Shown here piece after piece: positions 4,970-10,622 of a DNA stretch of 10,622 bases. Position numbers and translations under genes: made by a program. The notes under the pieces are model-generated. The model saw only the letters and a list, made by a program, of their open reading frames with translations, did not search any database and was not told the origin of the DNA. Location: positions 1 through 10,622 of the forward strand of contig NBLS01000021.1 of NCBI GenBank assembly GCA_002084385.1. The letters run 5' to 3'. Each line of letters starts with the position of its first letter. Position 1 is the stretch's first letter. This DNA is from Desulfobacteraceae bacterium 4572_19 (GTDB taxonomy: Bacteria > Desulfobacterota > Desulfobacteria > Desulfobacterales > NBLS01).

Positions 4970-6310
4970 CTACTCTTCTTTAAATATACCATCCAACCAG
5001 TCAAAAAGCACTTCTGACATAAGTGTTCGATTTTCCCCAATGCAGTGAGAAGAAGCACCTTCATTTTCAGGGGTAATTACTATTGTTTTATTTTGAGTAC
5101 CAAGATTATCCAAAAATTCTTTTTGTTGGCGTTCAGTTTCTTTATTAACATACTCTCCGGCTCCAACAATATCTAACACTGGACATGTGATTTTTGCAGG
5201 ATCAAAAGTATAACCTTTTGTTTGTTCCACCTGACCTTTAACATCTTCAGGATCAAGCCCCCAACGCCATGTTACAGCCGAAGTAACAGCCTTTTTAAAG
5301 GCTGGCCATTTATCAATTTGTTCTTGAGTATCTTTTGCAAACGGCATTTCTTTAAACATAAGATAGTTATCAACTACCGCACTGCTTACAATAAGTGCCT
5401 TAATCCTTTTTTCAACAGTAGCTGCACGGGGTACAAAGTAACCTCCATTACTAATTCCATATACTGCAAGTTTTTCCGGGTCCACTTCTTTAAAGCTTAA
5501 AATAACATCTAAAATTGCCTTTATTTGTGTTTCAGTATCTTTTCGAAAAAACAATCCTTGTGCCGGAAGCATTCCTTGCCCGGGAATATCAACTGTTATA
5601 AAATTATAACCGTATTTAATCGTTTGCTGTTCGATATAGAAAACATTATCTTCAATAAAAGTTTCACCTCCACCTATCATCAGCAATGTTTTACGAGGTT
5701 GTCCATCTTTTTTTACCGGACGATAATATCCTGGAAGAACTACATCTTCAAATGGAACTTCAAAATATGTCATAGGTGGGTTAAAAAGTTTTCCGGCTTC
5801 TACCATGCAAGTTCTAATTTTTTTTCCGATACCATTAAATTTAGGGTTATCCGGCATCATGGATACCAATGCTGTCCGATAATAATTAGATGCTTTTAGA
5901 TATGATTCACGAGCAGTTATATTATTACCATTTTTTAAAGCTTCCTTTGCACGGATTTCTTTTCTTATGGCCATTTTTTCCCATTCTGTCTGCCAACTAA
6001 CAGGACTGCCATCTTCAATATTACCTGCAACATAAAACGCTTCCCCTATTTCTGCTCCCCCGGTTGAGATACTACCTAATAGCCACTGGAAAGCAAAATC
6101 CATTTCTTCATCTTCAAAATGATAACGAGTATATGCTCGGTGAGCATCATACGTTTCTTTTTGTGCTGATTTATTATCAATTGCATTATTTGGTGTATTG
6201 CTTGATGTACTATTTAGTACACCATCCTGATTCTTTTTATTTTGCATAACCGGAGTACAAGCAGTTATGAAAAATAAAGTTATCAATGTAATGAAAATTG
6301 TACTACGCAT
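4970..6310 (-). CDS. Lipoprotein with alpha/beta-hydrolase domain
   Basis: The 446 residues begin with a lipoprotein signal peptide: a hydrophobic stretch from residue 5 to 17 and the lipobox ITAC with Cys18. A low-complexity Asn/Ser-rich linker (about 23-50) follows. The protein is therefore exported and lipid-anchored. A helical region (about 55-175) precedes the hydrolase core. In the core, LLMIGGGETF (209-218) fits the oxyanion loop, VYGISNGGYF (283-292) is the nucleophile elbow with Ser287, and GASSHCIGEN (418-427) holds His422. The acid position after the penultimate strand reads DIVGAGEYVNK, so Glu386 may replace the usual Asp. It resembles FrsA/DUF1100-like or acyl-peptidase-like hydrolases; the substrate is unknown. 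GGAGAA lies 9 nt before the ATG. It is the last gene of the minus-strand block, 28 bp after the 67-aa gene. A link to cobalamin or PHA is not shown. Confidence 0.85.
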   Translation of the reverse strand: MRSTIFITLITLFFITACTPVMQNKKNQDGVLNSTSSNTPNNAIDNKSAQKETYDAHRAYTRYHFEDEEMDFAFQWLLGSISTGGAEIGEAFYVAGNIEDGSPVSWQTEWEKMAIRKEIRAKEALKNGNNITARESYLKASNYYRTALVSMMPDNPKFNGIGKKIRTCMVEAGKLFNPPMTYFEVPFEDVVLPGYYRPVKKDGQPRKTLLMIGGGETFIEDNVFYIEQQTIKYGYNFITVDIPGQGMLPAQGLFFRKDTETQIKAILDVILSFKEVDPEKLAVYGISNGGYFVPRAATVEKRIKALIVSSAVVDNYLMFKEMPFAKDTQEQIDKWPAFKKAVTSAVTWRWGLDPEDVKGQVEQTKGYTFDPAKITCPVLDIVGAGEYVNKETERQQKEFLDNLGTQNKTIVITPENEGASSHCIGENRTLMSEVLFDWLDGIFKEE

Positions 6311-6338
6311 AATATTAATTTCTCCTATGGTTTAAAAT

Positions 6339-6542
6339 TTATTCTTTTTCTTTAAATTTTGCTTTAAACCCAACAAAACTATAATGAACCCACTCTCCGT
6401 CTGTTTCAGTGGTTTTAATAAGACAAAACTCACCTTCAATTTTCATAAGAATTCCCTGCTTTGTTTTTTCACCCTGCCTAATAAATGTAATATTCTTTTT
6501 TTTTACTTTTTGATTTAATAACGCCAAGGTGGTTTTATCCAT
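6339..6542 (-). CDS. Small 67-aa protein of unknown function
   Basis: I do not recognise the family. The ATG at 6542 has GGAG 7 nt upstream, and the gene lies 36 bp after cobU and 28 bp before the hydrolase gene, so it is very likely translated as part of the same transcript. It is basic and lysine-rich, with no Cys pair, signal peptide or membrane segment. Residues 18-62 (NITFIRQGEK, GILMKIEGEFCLIKTTE, WVHYSFVGFKAKF) alternate short hydrophobic strands with turns. This suggests a small beta-barrel, perhaps Sm-like, but that is only a guess from the pattern. Confidence 0.7.
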   Translation of the reverse strand: MDKTTLALLNQKVKKKNITFIRQGEKTKQGILMKIEGEFCLIKTTETDGEWVHYSFVGFKAKFKEKE

Positions 6543-6578
6543 AACACACTCCTTTTTAGTTTATGGTTCATTTAAAAT

Positions 6579-7106
6579 TTAACCCTTAATTGGAACCGGT
6601 ATTCCGGCAACCATCCAAATAACCTTATTGGTTGAAGATGCGACTTTTTGATTTGCAAATCCAACAATATCCCGAAATCTTCTTGCAATACTGTTTTCGG
6701 GCACTATTCCTGTTCCAACTTCATTTGAAACTATAATAACAGAACAAGAGGCTTCTTTGCAACTTAATATTAATTTTTGTATTTCAGTAAAAATTTCCTG
6801 ATCATCAAGATTCTTTCCCATAAGATTTGAAATCCATAGGGTAAGACAATCTATAAGAATTACATCCATTGTTATACTTTTTTCTTTTATCGTATTATAA
6901 ATTTCTATCGGTGTTTCTATTGTCAGCCACTTTTTATCTCTCTCTTTTTTATGTTTTGCAACCCTGTCTTTCATCTCATCATCATAAGGAATACATGTTG
7001 CTACAAATAGTTTTTTATCCCCTGAAATCTGTTCGGCTAATTCAAGTGCATAACTACTCTTTCCGCTTCTACAGCCACCCATTACAAGTATTGTTTCTTT
7101 CACCAA
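6579..7106 (-). CDS. cobU: Adenosylcobinamide kinase / guanylyltransferase
   Basis: CobU (CobP) phosphorylates adenosylcobinamide and then transfers GMP to it, giving the AdoCbi-GDP used for attachment of the lower ligand. Its 175 residues are of normal length. The P-loop is GGCRSGKSS (10-18). His52 in RVAKHKKER is the likely guanylylated residue, by comparison with His46 of the Salmonella enzyme. LIDCLTLWISNLM (84-96) is the Walker B region. SNEVGTGIVPENSIARRFRD (127-146) and NKVIWMVAGIPVPIKG at the end are family signatures. The start is a TTG at 7106 or the next codon, GTG at 7103. GGAG lies 8 nt before the TTG, inside the end of cobQ, which favours the TTG. The gap to the cobQ stop is 5 nt, so translation is probably coupled. 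Confidence 0.96.
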   Translation of the reverse strand: MVKETILVMGGCRSGKSSYALELAEQISGDKKLFVATCIPYDDEMKDRVAKHKKERDKKWLTIETPIEIYNTIKEKSITMDVILIDCLTLWISNLMGKNLDDQEIFTEIQKLILSCKEASCSVIIVSNEVGTGIVPENSIARRFRDIVGFANQKVASSTNKVIWMVAGIPVPIKG

Positions 7107-7111
7107 TTATA

Positions 7112-8605
7112 TTACTCCTGTATTATTTTATCCATATTAATATATTTTTCAAAATGTTTAGCAAGACGATCATACTCTATTTCTCTTTGTGCAAGGCCTC
7201 CTTTGTAATTAACTTTAATATAATCTAACCCTGTTTTTTTTAACCATTTTTTTGTTATTTCAGGTTCATCAAAAATACCATGCATGTATGTACCTTGAAT
7301 TTGTCCATCATTTATTATACATCCATCGTAATGTTCACATCTGACTTTATTTCGTTTATAAACATTAAACATGGATAATTCACCCTTATTTCTTGTTGTA
7401 TAGCCCATATGGATTTCATAACCGGTACCAACAACCTTGTCCCATTTAAACTTGCTTAGTGTAGTTGTTTTCGGAGCTTTTAATATGGTTTCAACCGGCA
7501 AAAGATCAAGTCCGCTTGTTGAACCCGGATGCCCTTCAAGTCCTTCAGGATCATGGATAACACTTCCCATCATCTGATATCCGCCACAAATTCCAAGAAG
7601 ATGTCCTCCTGATTTTACATACTCTTTAATTTCATCTGCCCATCCTGCCTTATTTATCCAATCAAGATCAAATCGAGTATTTTTTGACCCTGGAATTATA
7701 ACGGCACTACATTTGGATAAATTTTTTACCTTTTCTGCAAATACAAGATTTATTGCATTAATATTTATAAGTGGTTGAAAATCTGTAAAATTAGAAATAT
7801 GCGGTAGTCGTATTACCACTATTTCAGGTAGATTATCTGTGTTATTAGCTTTCAATTCAGGGGTTTCTATTACAACAGAATCTTCCGCTTCAATAGTAAT
7901 ATCATTATACCATGGAAGCACTCCAAAAACCTTTTTCCCACTTTTTTTTTCAATCCACTCTATTCCCGTTTCAAAAAGGGTAATATCTCCTTTAAATCTA
8001 TTAATAATAAAACCTGTAATCATATTTGCAAATTTTTCAGGAATACATTCCAATGTTCCTATTAACTGGCCAAATACTCCTCCTTTGTGAATATCAGCTA
8101 TTAGAATAACATCTGCCTTGGCATATTCAGCCATTCTAAAATTTACGATATCGGACGGCATAAGATTAACTTCTGCACAGGAACCAGCCCCTTCTATTAT
8201 AATAATTTCGTACTCTTTTCGTAACCTATCAAGAGCATTCTTTGCTTTTTGAAAAAAATATTCTTTTTTCTTATGGTATTGAATTGCCGTGCTATTTTCC
8301 AAGGCTTTTCCAAAAAGAACAATCTGGGCACCTGTTTCACTTGTGGGTTTTAAAAGAATTGGATTCATATCCACATGGGGAACAACACCTGCGGCCTCTG
8401 CCTGCACTATTTGAGCACGCCCCATTTCAAGCCCCTCCGGTGTAACGCCGGAATTATTGGACATATTTTGAGCTTTATAGGGTGCAACTTTTAATCCTTT
8501 TTGTTTTAAATATCTGCAAATAGCCGTGGCAATAATACTCTTTCCGACATCTGAACCTGTACCTAAAACTGCAATACATATGGCTTTTTTATTTTTCGAT
8601 TCCAA
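7112..8605 (-). CDS. cobQ: Adenosylcobyric acid synthase (glutamine-hydrolysing)
   Basis: CobQ (CbiP) amidates the b, d, e and g side chains of adenosylcobyrinic acid a,c-diamide, using ATP and glutamine. The 497-residue protein has the expected two domains. The N-terminal dethiobiotin-synthetase-like ATPase has P-loop GTGSDVGKS (15-23), KAQNMSNNSGVT (44-55), ILLKPTSETGAQIVLFG (83-99) and EGAGSCAEVNL (138-148). The C-terminal class I amidotransferase has LLGICGGYQMMG (336-347) with nucleophile Cys340, TGYEIHMGYT (394-403) and GTYMHGIFD (438-446) with His442. The start is a TTG at 8605; no in-frame ATG or GTG lies before the P-loop. GGAG is 12 nt upstream, inside the end of cobO, and the two genes overlap by 17 nt. 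Confidence 0.97.
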   Translation of the reverse strand: MESKNKKAICIAVLGTGSDVGKSIIATAICRYLKQKGLKVAPYKAQNMSNNSGVTPEGLEMGRAQIVQAEAAGVVPHVDMNPILLKPTSETGAQIVLFGKALENSTAIQYHKKKEYFFQKAKNALDRLRKEYEIIIIEGAGSCAEVNLMPSDIVNFRMAEYAKADVILIADIHKGGVFGQLIGTLECIPEKFANMITGFIINRFKGDITLFETGIEWIEKKSGKKVFGVLPWYNDITIEAEDSVVIETPELKANNTDNLPEIVVIRLPHISNFTDFQPLININAINLVFAEKVKNLSKCSAVIIPGSKNTRFDLDWINKAGWADEIKEYVKSGGHLLGICGGYQMMGSVIHDPEGLEGHPGSTSGLDLLPVETILKAPKTTTLSKFKWDKVVGTGYEIHMGYTTRNKGELSMFNVYKRNKVRCEHYDGCIINDGQIQGTYMHGIFDEPEITKKWLKKTGLDYIKVNYKGGLAQREIEYDRLAKHFEKYINMDKIIQE

Positions 8606-9104
8606 CTCTGGCTTTAACTCCTTTTGAAAAATAGTGTTTTATTTCTTTCATTTCCGTTACAAGATCAGCTTTTTTAATAACTTTTAAATCAGCTCCCCGT
8701 CCGGTAATAACAAGTTCAACATTATCAGGCTTTACATCAATAAGATCTAAAAGTTCTTGGACAGGAAAAAGATTGCACATAACAGCAGTATTTCCTTCTT
8801 CAACAATAACCAGATCGTGTTTTCCTGCAAATAGAATTTTAACAACATCTTCTAATCCTTTTTTTCCGGCAATTTTATCATCATCGGATGGATTACCATT
8901 AACAAACCGCCCAAGTCCATACTGCTTAACAGTAATTAAATCTGAAAATCTCTTAAGAGCTTTTATTTCACTATAATCGCCTTGTTTTAAAAATTGAGCA
9001 ATATAAACTTTTAATCCGGCTCCGGCAGCTCTTATCGCGAGACCTAATGAAGCTGTGGTTTTGCCTTTACCATTGCCTGTGTAAACCTGAATATATCCTT
9101 TCAT
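8589..9104 (-). CDS. cobO: Cob(I)alamin adenosyltransferase, CobO/BtuR/CobA type
   Basis: It transfers the 5'-deoxyadenosyl group of ATP to the cobalt of reduced corrinoids. At 171 residues it is slightly shorter than the Salmonella CobA (196) and lacks the N-terminal tail. The reversed-type P-loop TGNGKGKTT (9-17) opens the protein. GLKVYIAQFLKQGDYSE (30-46), VELVITGRGAD (129-139) and LVTEMKEIKHYFSKGVKARV (148-167) match the family. The Walker B segment reads DLVIVEEGNTAV (97-108), where the family usually has D-E-(I/A)-N, so an Asp is replaced by Glu. The first codons are duplicated upstream (see 9092-9127). It is the first gene after the palindromic element that splits the operon; its stop lies within cobQ. 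Confidence 0.93.
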   Translation of the reverse strand: MKGYIQVYTGNGKGKTTASLGLAIRAAGAGLKVYIAQFLKQGDYSEIKALKRFSDLITVKQYGLGRFVNGNPSDDDKIAGKKGLEDVVKILFAGKHDLVIVEEGNTAVMCNLFPVQELLDLIDVKPDNVELVITGRGADLKVIKKADLVTEMKEIKHYFSKGVKARVGIEK

Positions 9105-9127
9105 TAACTTAATTATATCCTTTCATT
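9092..9127 (-). repeat. 14-bp direct duplication over the cobO start
   Basis: On the minus strand AATGAAAGGATATA occurs at 9127-9114 and again at 9105-9092, the second copy containing the cobO start. The first ATG (9126) opens a five-codon reading frame (M-K-G-Y-N, stop at 9111-9109) that ends 4 nt before the cobO ATG. AAAGGA of the first copy is the only candidate ribosome binding site for cobO, but it is 13 nt away. AGGA, 4 nt before the upstream ATG, could serve the mini-ORF. Confidence 0.6.
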
Positions 9128-9180
9128 GCATCCTATCGAGGAGATCTCTAAATTTGTAGCGTCTGGTAAAAAATTTATTT

Positions 9181-9346
9181 TTAGGGCTTACAAAAAAATA
9201 AATTGTATTTATAGAATGTTGAGATGTCTTATTGGGCTACGTTGTGAAAGTGTAGGAATACTGTCGTATTTTAAGCTTTCACAACGTAATCAAATTACAT
9301 ATATCGGTGTTTAAGAAGTGCAAGTTGTTTTTTTCTGAGCCCTTAA
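9181..9346. repeat. Full ~165-bp palindromic element inside the cobalamin operon (copy C)
   Basis: The left end TTAGGGCTTACAAAAAAATA and right end CTGAGCCCTTAA are approximate inverted repeats. The centre (TGTAGGAATACTGTCGTATT) matches copy A in direct orientation and copy B in reverse. It fills most of the 276-bp gap between cobJ (stop at 9381) and cobO. No cobalamin riboswitch was recognised in the remaining sequence. Confidence 0.82.
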
Positions 9347-9380
9347 CCCCCACTAAATACCATTTATTGTTTGGCAAATC

Positions 9381-10265
9381 TTAAATAGAATATTTTTTTG
9401 AATATCCACGGGGTGTAAACATAAAACCCAAATATTCCATAGATGTGCTATTCCCAATAAATACAGTTGTCTGCATATTAACAGCTACTGTATCCAACTT
9501 ATCAAGGGTTGTTATTTCTATACTTTGATTATCCCGCATTGCACTTGTTGTAATTCCAACGGGAGTTTTTCCATCACGATAATTTAATATTAATTCCTGT
9601 GTTTTTTTAAGCTGCCAGTCTCTTTTTTTGCTTTTTGGGTTAAAAAAAACAATAACGAAATCTGCCTCGGCAGCAAATTTAATTCTTTTTTCTATAATAT
9701 CCCAAGGTGTTAATAAATCAGAAAGACTTATTACTGCAAAATCGTGGGTAAGGGGAGAACCGAGCAATGCACCTCCAGAACTTAATGCAGGAATTCCTGG
9801 TACGATTTCAATTTTAACGCTCTCTTTTTTATCTAAATTTACAGTGTTAGCATCCGGTCGTTCTATAAATAAATCACGGGCTTTACATATTTCAAAAGCA
9901 AGTCCTGCCATTGCATAAATGCCTGGGTCGCCACTTGAAACAAGTGCACAACTTTTCCCCTCTTCTACCATATTAATAGCAGACTTTACCCTATCAACTT
10001 CTTTTTTCATTCCTGTACTAATTACAGGTTTCCCTTTTATTAAAGAACGAACAAGGTCAATATAAGTTGTATAACCGGCTACCGTATCAACATTTTTTAA
10101 TATTTCAATTGCCTTTTTAGACATATTATCAATACTGCCGGGACCTATACCTATTATGTATAGTATATTTTTTTTCTTGCTATTGCCAGCGTTACATTGC
10201 CTGATATCTGTTTTGACACAATCAGGTTTCCCTTGTCCGCTGCCAGAATTGCTGCTGCTTCGCAT
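9381..10265 (-). CDS. cobJ: Precorrin-3B / cobalt-factor III C17-methyltransferase
   Basis: CobJ (CbiH in the anaerobic pathway) methylates C17 and drives ring contraction, using S-adenosylmethionine. Blocks of the tetrapyrrole methylase fold are present: ILYIIGIGPGS (34-44), STGMKKEVDR (83-92), LVSSGDPGIYAMAG (108-121), EIVPGIPALSSGGALLGSPL (153-172), ISLSDLLTPWDIIEKR (179-194), FFNPKSKKRDWQ (207-218) and VFIGNSTS (268-275). The family domain begins at about codon 33. The 32 residues before it (MRSSSNSGSGQ...) are simply the end of cbiG read in another frame, over a 112-nt overlap. No in-frame ATG, GTG or TTG lies between 10262 and the domain. The true N-terminus is therefore doubtful: a start at 10265, a non-standard start, or a -1 frameshift from cbiG giving a fusion. 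The last seems most likely to me, given the A8 run at the junction. Confidence 0.93.
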   Translation of the reverse strand: MRSSSNSGSGQGKPDCVKTDIRQCNAGNSKKKNILYIIGIGPGSIDNMSKKAIEILKNVDTVAGYTTYIDLVRSLIKGKPVISTGMKKEVDRVKSAINMVEEGKSCALVSSGDPGIYAMAGLAFEICKARDLFIERPDANTVNLDKKESVKIEIVPGIPALSSGGALLGSPLTHDFAVISLSDLLTPWDIIEKRIKFAAEADFVIVFFNPKSKKRDWQLKKTQELILNYRDGKTPVGITTSAMRDNQSIEITTLDKLDTVAVNMQTTVFIGNSTSMEYLGFMFTPRGYSKKYSI

Positions 10266-10622
10266 ACGCTTCTTGCTCCTGTATATTTTTTTGCCACAAT
10301 AGATGGCGTTTTAATATTTTCTACTTTATTAAGTTCATCTTTTTTAAAAAATTTTATCTTGATATTTTGCTCTTTTGCAAATTCAAGCAGTCCTATTTCA
10401 TCATCCTTAAGATTGATAGAAGCCAATGTAAAAACACTTTTTTCTGAAAGAGTGAAATTTTTAAGCGTTTTAAAAAATAATTTTTCTATCTCTTCTTTTG
10501 GTGTGTTTCTATTACACCCTATACCAACTGCAATAATTGGGGGACGTAAAATCAATGTTTCACGTGAAACATTGACTTTTTTATTTTTGTCAAACACGAT
10601 ATCACTTATATACACTGATGGT
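10154..10622 (-). CDS. cbiG: Cobalt-precorrin-5A hydrolase CbiG, N-terminus outside window
   Basis: CbiG opens the ring-A lactone of cobalt-precorrin-5A and releases acetaldehyde. The C-terminal domain is complete: LRPPIIAVGIGCNRNTPKEE, then FTLASINLKDDEIGLLEFAK, FFKKDEL, PSIVAKKYTGARSVCEAAAI and LIVSKQISGNVTLAIAR. The frame is open to the window edge, reading PSVYISDIVFD before it. The GTG at 10615 is thus probably an internal codon; full-length CbiG has N-terminal and central domains upstream. The stop at 10156-10154 comes 12 nt after an A8 run, within the overlap with cobJ. A parS-like site lies in the variable linker just before the LRPP segment. Confidence 0.93.
   Translation of the reverse strand, partial: PSVYISDIVFDKNKKVNVSRETLILRPPIIAVGIGCNRNTPKEEIEKLFFKTLKNFTLSEKSVFTLASINLKDDEIGLLEFAKEQNIKIKFFKKDELNKVENIKTPSIVAKKYTGARSVCEAAAILAADKGNLIVSKQISGNVTLAIARKKIYYT
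10168..10175 (-). other. A8 run with -1 slippery heptamer at the cbiG-cobJ junction
   Basis: On the minus strand the run lies in cbiG as AGA AAA AAA ATA, so A AAA AAA (10175-10169) is in the correct register for tandem slippage by -1. A -1 shift there leads directly into the cobJ frame (AAT ATA CTA TAC), one residue before the start of the methyltransferase domain. Without a shift, cbiG stops four codons after the run. No strong downstream stem or upstream Shine-Dalgarno-like stimulator was evident by eye. Confidence 0.6.
10556..10571. other. parS: parS centromere-like site (ParB binding) within cbiG
   Basis: TGTTTCACGTGAAACA matches the known chromosomal parS consensus TGTTNCACGTGAAACA at every position. 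The palindrome extends 4 bp each way (10552-10575), so 24 bp are perfectly symmetric. ParB loads here to organise and segregate origin-proximal DNA with ParA and SMC. In cbiG the site encodes N-V-S-R-E-T in a linker of low conservation. Bacterial parS sites are often inside genes and cluster near oriC. Confidence 0.88.

Noticed and set aside
7839..8976. Plus-strand ORFs of 67-83 codons over cobQ and cobO.
   Set aside because: They are antisense shadows of strongly conserved cobalamin genes.
9105..9380. Cobalamin riboswitch in the cobJ-cobO gap.
   Set aside because: Most of the gap is the palindromic element, which has copies away from cobalamin genes; no B12-box-like GCCACTG motif was seen.

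Overview
The window is AT-rich, with many poly-A and poly-T runs. It looks like chromosomal DNA of a Desulfobacterota (former deltaproteobacterial) anaerobe, probably a Desulfobacterales-type sulfate reducer. That reading rests on a DVU0298-family protein, a class III polyhydroxyalkanoate (PHA) synthase locus, a two-GAF-domain protein and anaerobic-pathway cobalamin genes (cbiG/cbiP type). The genus cannot be named from the sequence alone.

Layout. Positions 1-460 (minus strand) hold the first two thirds of sfsA, cut by the window edge. Positions 461-862 are a repeat-rich gap: a 111-bp inverted-repeat element, one arm of a 45-bp inverted repeat, and two tandem copies of a ~70-nt repeat. Next comes a short DVU0298-family gene (863-1348), bracketed by the 45-bp inverted repeat. 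The gap 1349-1826 holds the second arm, a 110-bp hairpin and a half copy of a palindromic element. Then, on the plus strand, come phaE (frameshifted, with its middle apparently deleted), an intact phaC, a full palindromic element, and a tandem-GAF gene. A third copy of the ~70-nt repeat and a terminator-like hairpin separate these from the minus-strand block.

Positions 4970-10622 form a minus-strand block read from right to left: cbiG (5' part outside the window), cobJ/cbiH, a palindromic element, cobO, cobQ/cbiP, cobU, a 67-aa protein of unknown function, and a lipoprotein with an alpha/beta-hydrolase fold. The cobalamin genes cover ring contraction and C17 methylation (cobJ), ring-A lactone opening (cbiG), cobalt adenosylation (cobO), side-chain amidation (cobQ) and nucleotide-loop activation (cobU). 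cobO-cobQ-cobU are tightly coupled: a 17-nt overlap, then a 5-nt gap.

Main observations. (1) An exact 16-bp ParB-binding site (parS, TGTTTCACGTGAAACA) lies in the cbiG coding sequence, inside a 24-bp perfect palindrome. This suggests the window is near the replication origin. (2) cbiG and cobJ overlap out of frame at an A8 run that contains an in-register A AAA AAA heptamer; cobJ has no ordinary start codon at its domain boundary. Either a -1 frameshift makes a CbiG-CobJ fusion or the overlap hides a sequencing error. (3) phaE is broken while phaC keeps its catalytic triad and a strong ribosome binding site. (4) At least four families of short palindromic or dispersed repeats fill the gaps, one of them inside the cobalamin operon. 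No wholly new multi-gene system was recognised.
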